Part shown: positions 1-5,483 of the stretch, piece by piece | Layout of the letters: every line of letters starts with the position of its first letter | How positions within the stretch are numbered: position 1 is the stretch's first letter | NCBI GenBank assembly: GCA_022825185.1 | Contig: JAJDYK010000247.1 | Coordinates: 1-6,673 of the forward strand | DNA: 6,673 bases | Direction of reading: 5' to 3' | Source: Candidatus Latescibacterota bacterium | GTDB lineage: Bacteria; Latescibacterota; UBA2968; UBA8231 | Made by a program: the position numbers and the translations under genes | The notes under the pieces: generated by a model | What the model was told of the DNA's origin: nothing | The model's database searches: none | Seen by the model: the letters and a program-made list of their open reading frames with translations, nothing else

Positions 1-145
1 GGCTGCTAAGGACTGTGGCGACTTCTTGCTCCCAAGTCATACCCAAAGACGGGCGTAAATCGTCGGGAGAAAGGGTGATCTGGGCTGTAGCAGTAAGGGG
101 AAGGAAGACAAAGGCGATTGATGCTAATACACGGACGACGAACAT
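1..145 (-). CDS. Secreted protein of unknown function, N-terminal part (runs off left edge)
   Basis: Only the first 48 codons are present; the gene continues past the left edge. The start is an ATG at 143-145, preceded by a purine-rich AGAAGGGA (AAGGG at 154-158) about 8 nt upstream. The translation begins MFVVRVLASIAFVFLPLTA: a basic residue at position 5, a hydrophobic core over residues 7-17, then an Ala-Thr-Ala ending at residue 21 before Gln22. This is a classical Sec signal peptide with a likely signal peptidase I site after A21. The mature part starts QITLSPDDLRPSLGMTWEQ and does not identify a family. The gene begins 24 nt after the stop of the oxidoreductase gene, so it is probably the last visible member of the same operon. 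The product should be periplasmic or extracellular. Nothing beyond export can be claimed. Confidence 0.7.
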   Translation of the reverse strand, partial: MFVVRVLASIAFVFLPLTATAQITLSPDDLRPSLGMTWEQEVATVLSS

Positions 146-169
146 GGAGGTATCCCTTCTTATTGGTTG

Positions 170-1243
170 TTAATGGTCGATCTGCACCTTTGCGCCCGTT
201 TCCGCGCTCTTGTAAATCGCGTCCAGCAATTTCATGAAGGTCAGCGCCTCGGCAGGAGAAACATCGGGCGGCTGAGCACCGCGAATCGCGCCAGCAAAAT
301 CGCGGATCTCCGCGTTGAAGTCGCCGTCGCCGTGTTCCACAAATTCATCAGCGGAATCGTCGCCTTCATCGTACATGGCACCCAACAACCGGCGCGTCCC
401 CGAACGTCTCTTGCCCTCGGGCAGCGAAGTGGATTCCACCTCAATGGTGCCATTCGTACCGAGGACGCGCAAGCGCAAGTCCCACGCCCGGTCCGCCCAA
501 GTGGAAATGACCGAGGAAGTATCCATCTGAATTGTCACACCGCCGGCGCACCCCACCAGAAAACTCATGTAATCCTCGGAGTGACGCTCTACCTCTAGGG
601 TCGTTGGAAACGCGCTATGGCTGACGGCAAAGGCCCATTCAGGTTGCGGACAACCCAGTAAAAACCACGCCTGATCGAGATAGTGCGAACCGTGTTGGCC
701 CAATGCACCGCCCTTAAAACCCCATCTATATAACCAACTCCTACCCGGCGGCGGCTCGTAATTAGCTCCCCGCTCGCGATAGTGGTAGTGGACGCGCGCG
801 TGGTACGCGCGCCCAATCCTTCCAGCGGCGATCATTTGCCGGCTCTCTCTGTTCTCCGCTTGGTGCCGCATGAAGTAGGAGTACACGAGCGTCTTTCCAG
901 TGCTTTCCGCAACGGCGTTGATTTCCGCGACATCGGCGGCATTGCGACCGTGCGGCTTCTGCACCAACACGTGCTTTCCCGCCTCCAGCGCCTCAATGAC
1001 CATCGGCTTCCGCACATCGGGTGCAGTGGCGACTCCAACGGCTTCAACCTCGTCGTCGGCAAGCAACTCTCGATAGTCGCCATAGACTCTGGGGACATCG
1101 TTGTCCTCGGCGACCTGGCGCGCCAAATCTCGATCCAGATCGGCGACCGCCCAGGCAATGGTATCTTCGCCGGTTCGGGCACCGGCCACCCAAGTCCTGC
1201 CAACGCGACAGCCGATTACGCCCATTTTAATTTTGTCTATCAT
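170..1243 (-). CDS. Gfo/Idh/MocA family NAD(P)-dependent oxidoreductase
   Basis: This is a 357-aa protein, the usual length for the family, which oxidises or reduces sugars, inositols and related polyols with a nicotinamide cofactor in the cytoplasm. The N-terminal Rossmann domain covers roughly residues 5-125. The nucleotide loop is GVIGCRVGR (8-16), which lacks one residue and the central Gly of the usual GxGxxG. The EKP motif appears as QKP at 95-97 with K96 kept. The C-terminal substrate domain contains GGALGQHGSHYLD (178-190), matching the family's HxxD catalytic signature at H187 and D190. The ATG at 1241-1243 was chosen because it leads directly into the Rossmann strand and has AAAGGCGG at 1249-1256 before it. 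A longer in-frame start at 1402 would add 53 low-complexity Ala/Arg/Gly residues and overlap the upstream gene. The gene starts 2 nt after the dehydrogenase stop, so translation is probably coupled. The substrate is unknown. Confidence 0.9.
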   Translation of the reverse strand: MIDKIKMGVIGCRVGRTWVAGARTGEDTIAWAVADLDRDLARQVAEDNDVPRVYGDYRELLADDEVEAVGVATAPDVRKPMVIEALEAGKHVLVQKPHGRNAADVAEINAVAESTGKTLVYSYFMRHQAENRESRQMIAAGRIGRAYHARVHYHYRERGANYEPPPGRSWLYRWGFKGGALGQHGSHYLDQAWFLLGCPQPEWAFAVSHSAFPTTLEVERHSEDYMSFLVGCAGGVTIQMDTSSVISTWADRAWDLRLRVLGTNGTIEVESTSLPEGKRRSGTRRLLGAMYDEGDDSADEFVEHGDGDFNAEIRDFAGAIRGAQPPDVSPAEALTFMKLLDAIYKSAETGAKVQIDH

Positions 1244-1245
1244 AA

Positions 1246-2283
1246 TCACCGCCTTTGCAACCGCTCTAGCTTTGCCCGCAACTCGGGCTTTTCCAGCACT
1301 TCCCTGTTGACCACGTGCTCGGGAATTTCGCCGCGCCCAATGCGCGCCGCCTGCCGCAGTCTGCCCCCCCAAGCCTGCATGTAGTACTCGTCGGTGTGGC
1401 ACAGGGAGTGCGGTGCAACTACGACGTTGTCCATTTTGAGGAGGGGGTTATCCGCATCAACAGGCTCCTGCTCAAATACATCCAGCCCAGCGCCGCGAAT
1501 GCGCCCGCTCTGCAAGATCCGTATCAGGGCTTGCTCATCGACGACGGGGCCACGCGAAGTATTGATCAGGTACGCCGTCGGCTTCATCAAGTTCAATTCC
1601 CGCTCGCCGATCAGGTGGCGCGTCTGCTCGCTGAGCGGGACGCTGATGCTGACGAAATCGGACTCGGCCAGCAGGGTATCCATAGCGACCAGTTCCACTT
1701 CTACATCGGCCACATCCTCTGGGCTCAGCTTGGGATCGCAGCCCAAATGCCGCATGCCAAAGGGCTTGGCCATCAGGAACATCTCGTGCCCGATATTGCC
1801 CACGCCAATGGAACCGAGCGTCTTGCCGGTCAGCCCTTCGCCGCGGTAGAGGCGTTGGTCGGCCCAGCGTCCCTCGCGGGTGATCCGATCCTTGTTGATC
1901 AGACGCGTGGCCAGAGCCAAGATAAAGGTGATGATAGTACAGGCCATGGGCCGGCGCACGGCGTCGGGGGCCGTGCAGAGCATTACATCGGCCCGAGTCA
2001 GAGCCTCGACATCGATGTGGTCGTACCCAACGCCGGTGAACAGCACGGCCACGAGCTGGTCGTTGCCAACTAGGGAGCGCTCACTCCAGCGGGACCCGCC
2101 CGAGATGACCGCGTCGCAGCCGCGCACCTGCTCGGGAGCAATTTCCGCGCTCCGCTCGGCCAATATCCGGTACTGGACCTCGGGCATTTCAGCGAATAGT
2201 TCCAGCCCAGGACCAGGCAAGTCGAAATTCCCCTCCGCGTCGAAGAACTCCCGGGCGATCCCAACCGTAACTTTAGTGGTCAT
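1246..2283 (-). CDS. D-isomer-specific 2-hydroxyacid dehydrogenase (NAD-dependent)
   Basis: This 345-aa cytoplasmic enzyme should interconvert a 2-hydroxy acid and a 2-keto acid with NAD. Residues 1-110 form the flavodoxin-like substrate half. The NAD-binding half has GSIGVGNIGHE with GxGxxG at 160-165. An Asp at 183 (GCDPKL) ends the second strand, which favours NAD over NADP. The catalytic triad of the family is present: R244 in NTSRGP, E273 in EQEP and H292 in VAPHS. The usual PHIGGxT after the histidine is replaced by PHSLCHTDEY, which suggests a distinct subfamily rather than a standard phosphoglycerate or lactate dehydrogenase. The ATG at 2281-2283 follows an AGAGG at 2290-2294 with 6 nt spacing. 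The gene lies 68 nt after the amidase stop and 2 nt before the next gene. The exact substrate (glyoxylate, hydroxypyruvate or other) cannot be told from sequence. Confidence 0.92.
   Translation of the reverse strand: MTTKVTVGIAREFFDAEGNFDLPGPGLELFAEMPEVQYRILAERSAEIAPEQVRGCDAVISGGSRWSERSLVGNDQLVAVLFTGVGYDHIDVEALTRADVMLCTAPDAVRRPMACTIITFILALATRLINKDRITREGRWADQRLYRGEGLTGKTLGSIGVGNIGHEMFLMAKPFGMRHLGCDPKLSPEDVADVEVELVAMDTLLAESDFVSISVPLSEQTRHLIGERELNLMKPTAYLINTSRGPVVDEQALIRILQSGRIRGAGLDVFEQEPVDADNPLLKMDNVVVAPHSLCHTDEYYMQAWGGRLRQAARIGRGEIPEHVVNREVLEKPELRAKLERLQRR
1249..1256 (-). promoter_or_regulatory. Ribosome binding site of the Gfo/Idh/MocA gene, overlapping the dehydrogenase stop region
   Basis: AAAGGCGG on the minus strand lies in the last codons of the dehydrogenase gene and just before its TGA, with AAGG 8 nt before the ATG at 1243. 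It supports translational coupling and the short start. Confidence 0.5.
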
Positions 2284-2351
2284 CTACATCCTCTCGGTAC
2301 ATGGAAAAGCCCGCACCGCGCCGTCGCGGAGCAGGTCGTATTCGCTGTATA

Positions 2352-4571
2352 TCAATCCATTTCTGCAAAGCGGCGCAACACGTTCTCGGTGATGCGGGAG
2401 ACATTGTTGTCGCCGTGGTTGTGCGAAAGGCAACTGCACCAGCTAATAGAGCCTACCGAGAATACCGCGCCGCCCTTGGGCCCTTCAAAGTACACCATGT
2501 CGGACCGCACCAGAGGATTCTGGCTGCCGCCGGTATTGGGGGCCGAGACCAACTGGTCTTCAATGGCCACCTGGTACAGATCAGTGAAGCCCTCGGCCGA
2601 AGCGAGCAAGAGGGCGTGGTCAGGCGTCCCCAAGTCGCGGTCGAGCCGGTCGATTTCAAAGCCGCCAGCGCCGTGTTCCAAGACTAGGGCGGAAAAGTCG
2701 CCGATCAATTCCTCGGGAGCCACCCCCTCAAAGATAAAGGCCGCCCTCGGATCCAAACTGTCCGGCTGCCTTTTATAGGGGCGGTTGCGGCCTCCCCCCT
2801 GAGAGGTAAAACCAACGCCGACCATTTTTTGCGGTGCTCGGTTGCGAAAGCGCCAAAGGCCACCCATCTCGCCCGTGGTGCTGTGAAAGCACTCGCCGGG
2901 CGCGGCCTCCCAAGCGCGCGAGCCTCGCCAGCGCCTGACCTCGACGATGTGCGGACGCTGGGGGTCAAAGGAGGCGATCCAGTAGAAACCGTTACCACCC
3001 AAGTACATCAGGCGACCGCCCCCCGCCTGGTACGATTCCAGCCCTTTGAGCATGGACGCCGTCCAGTACTCTGGATGAGTGCCGGTGAGGATCACCTGGT
3101 ACGGCTCCAACAACTCGCTGCCTTCGCAGTGCAACTCGTCGTCGGTGATTACATCGTAGGCAAAGCCCTTGGTGTCCAGCCAGTCGAGCAAATGGAGATC
3201 GGCGTTGAGCAGGCGGGGCCAGTGCGCGGCCAAGGAGCGGGAAGGCATGCGGTACAGGGGACGAAAGTTGAGGATCGGCCGCCAGCGTGACGAATAGCAA
3301 ACACCCGTGCCGTCGCTGTGCAGGTCGTAACAACTCAAGAGCCGCTGATCCTGCATGTACTGGTCTTGCGGAGTGGCATCGCTGCTTTCGCGTAGATCCA
3401 GCATGGCGCGGATCGGATCGTTAAAGCGCTGGTTGGCATAGACCAAGTACGTAAGGGTCGGCACCAGAAAGGCGATGCGGGCCTGGGCTTTTGCGGGGAC
3501 GACGATAAAGGGCAGATAATCCTCGGCGTCGGCGCTGGACTTCGGCGAGGCTTCGACGGTGAGCTCAGCCGAACCGCTCAGTCGAGTCGTCAAGTGAGCC
3601 GCGTACACGCCGCTCGGCCAGTCCGAGGGCACGGTCCACTCGAAGGCGACATCCCACTGGGCGTCTTCAAGGTCGTCGTCGTGGAAGTGAATGGCCCCGT
3701 ACTGGCTGGGGACGACTTTGAAATCCGCCTCGTCGCCGGTCCAGTTGTGCCCGGTCACGGCCCGGGTCGGCTGGTTGACCGTGCGGCCGTGGAGTTGGTT
3801 GACCTCGGTATCGCGCACTATTTCCGCGCCGATATCTAGGGAAAAGTCCCAGTTGGCAATCGGGGTGTCGGCGTCGGCCTCCGCCACGGAGCGCGCGCGG
3901 CCATAGAGCCGCGGATTGTCGATCTTGCCATTGAAGTGGTGGGTGGCCACCGGCCCCGATGCGGCGGCCATCAGCAAATCCTCTTGGTTCTCTCCAACAG
4001 CCAAGGGGGGAATGGTTTTGCAGACCTCTGCTCGGGCACGATCCACTGGCCAGTTGGACTGCAACTCCTGGTAGAGACAGACTGCGCCCGTGGCCGCGTC
4101 GTAGCTGGCGGCGATACAGTGCCATTGCGCTGTGTGCAGAGCCACGCCAGTGCTCACTTTTTCCAGCCGCGTCCCATCGCCGAACCACAGAGCCAGCGAC
4201 CCGTCCTCGGCGATAAAGAGACCATAGCCCGATTGGCCGGACAACTTGGTCAACAGCCCTTGCAGACCCTTTTGCGGCGTGGTGGGATAAATCCACGCCC
4301 GCAGGGTAAACCCATTGGGGCAATTCAACAAAGGGTGATGCGGCACGGCCGCGTACGAGCCGCTGTGGATGGCTTGGTATCGACCTGGGTACTCGCCGCT
4401 AATCGAGGATGTGAGCGCTTCGATTTTGCAGCCGGGCCCCTCGGGATTGGCGTCCGTATGCCGCAGGCGCACGAGTTCGGCGCGATATGTGGGCGCTTCG
4501 CTACTGACCATGAAGCGTATGGTCTGCCCGGGCCGCACGCTGAAACGGTCGCTGTACCCGACGATTTTCAT
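2352..4571 (-). CDS. N,N-dimethylformamidase large-subunit-like amidase with internal LamG-type domain
   Basis: The 739-aa product matches the DMFase large subunit along its length; the Paracoccus enzyme is of similar size (about 760 aa). The N-terminal part (1-75) has GYSDRFSVRPGQTIRF and a D-NPEGPG segment. Residues 85-230 look like a concanavalin/LamG fold (FTLRAWIYPT, LLTKLSGQSGYGLFI, HHFNGKIDNPRLYGRA). The catalytic C-terminal region runs from about 365 to 735. The characterised family uses mononuclear iron held by two Tyr and one Glu. The signature THPEYW is here at 498-503, so E501 is the probable ligand and H499 the neighbouring histidine. Y378 (TYLVYAN) and Y415 or Y426 are candidate Tyr ligands. 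The start is the ATG at 4569-4571 with GGAG 6 nt upstream; a TTG ten codons earlier lacks this spacing. No signal peptide is visible, so it is cytoplasmic. The small subunit is not adjacent. True substrate is unknown; dimethylformamide is only one possibility. Confidence 0.88.
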   Translation of the reverse strand: MKIVGYSDRFSVRPGQTIRFMVSSEAPTYRAELVRLRHTDANPEGPGCKIEALTSSISGEYPGRYQAIHSGSYAAVPHHPLLNCPNGFTLRAWIYPTTPQKGLQGLLTKLSGQSGYGLFIAEDGSLALWFGDGTRLEKVSTGVALHTAQWHCIAASYDAATGAVCLYQELQSNWPVDRARAEVCKTIPPLAVGENQEDLLMAAASGPVATHHFNGKIDNPRLYGRARSVAEADADTPIANWDFSLDIGAEIVRDTEVNQLHGRTVNQPTRAVTGHNWTGDEADFKVVPSQYGAIHFHDDDLEDAQWDVAFEWTVPSDWPSGVYAAHLTTRLSGSAELTVEASPKSSADAEDYLPFIVVPAKAQARIAFLVPTLTYLVYANQRFNDPIRAMLDLRESSDATPQDQYMQDQRLLSCYDLHSDGTGVCYSSRWRPILNFRPLYRMPSRSLAAHWPRLLNADLHLLDWLDTKGFAYDVITDDELHCEGSELLEPYQVILTGTHPEYWTASMLKGLESYQAGGGRLMYLGGNGFYWIASFDPQRPHIVEVRRWRGSRAWEAAPGECFHSTTGEMGGLWRFRNRAPQKMVGVGFTSQGGGRNRPYKRQPDSLDPRAAFIFEGVAPEELIGDFSALVLEHGAGGFEIDRLDRDLGTPDHALLLASAEGFTDLYQVAIEDQLVSAPNTGGSQNPLVRSDMVYFEGPKGGAVFSVGSISWCSCLSHNHGDNNVSRITENVLRRFAEMD

Positions 4572-4577
4572 TGATTT

Positions 4578-4581
4578 CTCC
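4578..4581 (-). promoter_or_regulatory. Ribosome binding site of the amidase gene
   Basis: The minus strand reads GGAG, then 6 nt, then ATG. This decides for the ATG at 4571 over the in-frame TTG at 4601, which would put the motif inside the coding sequence. Confidence 0.65.
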
Positions 4582-4616
4582 GCGCTATTAGGGCCGTGCA
4601 ACCAAGACCGGGGACA

Positions 4617-4649
4617 GTCTGAGGTGGTCTCTAGCGCACAAGAATAGTG
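4617..4649. repeat. 33-bp imperfect direct repeat, copy 1 (between toxin and amidase genes)
   Basis: This copy matches 5382-5414 at 26 of 33 positions in the same orientation. It contains an exact 13-mer, CACAAGAATAGTG on the plus strand (4637-4649), and a shared TCTCTA. Three of the seven mismatches are adjacent, which suggests one core with a variable tri-nucleotide. Looser similarity (6 of 9) continues rightwards to 4658, just before the toxin stop codon. On the minus strand the core ends in TATTCT, the same -10-like hexamer used in front of the antitoxin gene. The copy lies in the 87-bp gap upstream of the amidase gene. Confidence 0.75.
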
Positions 4650-4670
4650 GAAAGCGGATCACGCCGCCAA
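4641..4670 (-). promoter_or_regulatory. Possible weak promoter for the amidase operon
   Basis: On the minus strand TTGGCG (4665-4670) is followed after 18 nt by TATTCT (4641-4646). Each hexamer fits the sigma70 consensus at 4 of 6 positions. The -10 is part of the repeat shared with the antitoxin promoter, but the -35 is not. The -35 lies within the last codons of the toxin gene. It would give a leader of roughly 65 nt before the amidase start. The leader contains an inverted repeat, AGACC/GGTCT (4605-4609 and 4626-4630). Confidence 0.3.
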
Positions 4671-5123
4671 GGCTTCCAGTACCTCTTCCGGCGTCCGGTC
4701 CATCGAGGCAAACGGATTGACCACCTGAACCGCGCCGAACTCTTGGCCGTCTTGCAGATCCTCAGTCAGCAGAACCTTGCACTCGCAGGTTTGCGCAGCG
4801 GCGACAATGAGTGCGTCCCACCAGGACAGGGGAAAGCGATCCTGCAAGACCCAAGCTCGGTTTAGCATCGCTAGGTCAGCGGTTACCGGCTGCCAAGTTG
4901 CAAGCACCTTGACGATCTCTTGAGCCTCCGACCGGTCGAAGTTCAGCCGCTGCTCGTGCGTGAGACTCACGTAGAGTTCTTGGAGGACCTGAAAGCTCAG
5001 ACGACCAGAGCGGCTATGCACAAGTAGTCTGATCCATTGCTCGGCGCAAGCCTGCTTTGACGGATCCGAGCTATCGTGGCGGTAAACGAAGACATTGGTG
5101 TCAACGAAGACCGGGACGGTCAT
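4659..5123 (-). CDS. vapC: VapC-type PIN-domain toxin (ribonuclease)
   Basis: The 154-aa protein is a single PIN domain, a Mg-dependent RNase that in VapC toxins cuts tRNA or rRNA and stops translation until bound by its antitoxin. The acidic residues of the active site are in place: D8 in VFVDTNVFVY, E49 in LQELYVSL, D103 in SWWDALIVAAA and D122 in LLTEDLQDG, with E121 beside it. The toxin therefore looks intact. The ATG at 5121-5123 was chosen because it directly precedes the first PIN strand and has GAGGA at 5129-5133, 5 nt away. An in-frame start ten codons earlier would add residues outside the domain. The gene overlaps the antitoxin gene by 23 nt, typical of coupled toxin-antitoxin translation. 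Length is slightly above the usual 125-145 aa because of a C-terminal tail ending DRTPEEVLEALAA. The RNA target cannot be told. Confidence 0.9.
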   Translation of the reverse strand: MTVPVFVDTNVFVYRHDSSDPSKQACAEQWIRLLVHSRSGRLSFQVLQELYVSLTHEQRLNFDRSEAQEIVKVLATWQPVTADLAMLNRAWVLQDRFPLSWWDALIVAAAQTCECKVLLTEDLQDGQEFGAVQVVNPFASMDRTPEEVLEALAA

Positions 5124-5343
5124 ACAATTCCTCGCGCGTTGGCCTGCGGCCATGCGGCCAGTTGATCTTGCGTGGCTTCATCTCCAAGTAGCGCTTCATT
5201 GCAATCTCGTACTCGTCTTCTTGGCGCTGCATACTTTCCAGCAGTTCGGCCAGCCATTTGGAGACGCTGCGCTCGTTTTCGGCGGCCTTGACCCGCAACC
5301 ACCGGGCGACATCCTCCGGTAGAGTGATGGTGATGTTCTTCAT
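5101..5343 (-). CDS. vapB: Ribbon-helix-helix antitoxin of the VapC-type toxin
   Basis: The 80-aa product starts MKNITITLPEDVARWLRVKA. The short strand (3-8) and two helices (about 9-22 and 26-38, SVSKWLAELLE) form a ribbon-helix-helix DNA-binding domain, normally dimeric. A charged linker follows (40-58). The C-terminal tail, RPTREELYDRPGLR (67-80), resembles the segments that VapB antitoxins insert into the PIN active site. The expected role is to bind and silence the downstream toxin and to repress its own promoter. The ATG at 5341-5343 has a strong GGAGG 6 nt upstream, whereas the longer in-frame start at 5406 would begin inside the promoter -10. The last 23 nt are shared with the toxin gene. 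Naming it VapB rests on the partner; antitoxins of PIN toxins come in several DNA-binding folds. Confidence 0.87.
   Translation of the reverse strand: MKNITITLPEDVARWLRVKAAENERSVSKWLAELLESMQRQEDEYEIAMKRYLEMKPRKINWPHGRRPTREELYDRPGLR
5129..5133 (-). promoter_or_regulatory. Ribosome binding site of the toxin gene, inside the antitoxin gene
   Basis: The minus strand reads GAGGA, 5 nt, then ATG. The site lies within antitoxin codons, so toxin translation can be coupled to ribosomes finishing the antitoxin, and it supports the 5123 start. Confidence 0.6.
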
Positions 5344-5349
5344 GCTAAG

Positions 5350-5354
5350 CCTCC
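5350..5354 (-). promoter_or_regulatory. Strong ribosome binding site of the antitoxin gene
   Basis: A full GGAGG on the minus strand stands 6 nt before the ATG. It is stronger than the toxin's site, in keeping with the need for antitoxin excess. Confidence 0.75.
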
Positions 5355-5381
5355 GATATTCGCAAAGTATAGGTGCCAAAA

Positions 5382-5414
5382 GACCGAGATGATCTCTATG
5401 ACACAAGAATAGTG
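5382..5414. repeat. 33-bp imperfect direct repeat, copy 2 (antitoxin promoter and leader)
   Basis: This is the partner of 4617-4649 (26 of 33 identical, same orientation, copies 765 bp apart). It covers the -10 hexamer, the likely transcription start and the early leader of the toxin-antitoxin transcript. It includes the 11-nt palindrome GAGATGATCTC (5386-5396), which copy 1 keeps only imperfectly. Confidence 0.75.
5386..5396. promoter_or_regulatory. Candidate operator palindrome downstream of the antitoxin promoter
   Basis: GAGAT-G-ATCTC is a perfect 5-bp inverted repeat with a one-base centre, placed about 10-20 nt after the -10. A ribbon-helix-helix dimer binding there would block early transcription. 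This is a positional inference; such short palindromes also arise by chance. Confidence 0.35.
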
Positions 5415-5434
5415 AAACACGGAAATCGTGTCAA
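5406..5434 (-). promoter_or_regulatory. Sigma70-like promoter of the toxin-antitoxin module
   Basis: On the minus strand a perfect TTGACA (5429-5434) is followed after exactly 17 nt by TATTCT (5406-5411), which matches TATAAT at 4 of 6 positions. Transcription would begin near 5400 and give a leader of about 55-60 nt before the antitoxin ATG. It is the best promoter match in the window and sits in the gap after the transporter operon. Confidence 0.6.
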
Positions 5435-5454
5435 TGAAGCGGAGATCGTTGACA
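5429..5454. repeat. Inverted repeat TGTCAA-N14-TTGACA overlapping the -35
   Basis: Two perfect 6-bp arms (5429-5434 and 5449-5454) flank 14 nt. One arm is exactly the -35 hexamer. Arm centres are 20 bp apart, about two helical turns, so the arms face the same side of the DNA. That spacing fits a dimeric repressor site. No T-run follows, so it is not a terminator for the transporter genes. Confidence 0.4.
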
Positions 5455-5483
5455 AGGGCCAGCGCAAGAAAGCATGGGTTTCA

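Noticed and set aside
782..1384. 200-codon plus-strand open frame opposite the Gfo/Idh/MocA gene
   Set aside because: It spans two real genes on the other strand and has no family motif of its own.
1244..1402. 53-codon N-terminal extension of the Gfo/Idh/MocA protein
   Set aside because: It would overlap the dehydrogenase gene in another frame, is low-complexity, and a ribosome site fits the inner ATG.
1315..2073. 252-codon plus-strand open frame opposite the dehydrogenase gene
   Set aside because: The minus strand encodes a complete dehydrogenase with all catalytic residues; the plus-strand translation shows no recognisable motif and is a GC-rich shadow.
2303..2329. Hairpin CCGCG-N4-CGCGG followed by TTTT on the minus strand, as a terminator after the amidase gene
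   Set aside because: The stem is only 5 bp, several bases separate it from a short four-T run, and the next gene starts close by; it could at most attenuate.
2595..4571. LamG-type region as a recent domain fusion to an amidase
   Set aside because: The total length is close to that of the characterised DMFase large subunit, so the domain is probably native to the family.
3936..4574. 212-codon plus-strand open frame opposite the amidase N-terminal half
   Set aside because: No motif, and it is the complement of the well-supported LamG-type region.
5344..5483. Terminator or small RNA in the gap after the ABC ATPase gene
   Set aside because: No stem followed by a T-run was found; the inverted repeat there overlaps the promoter -35 and reads better as an operator.
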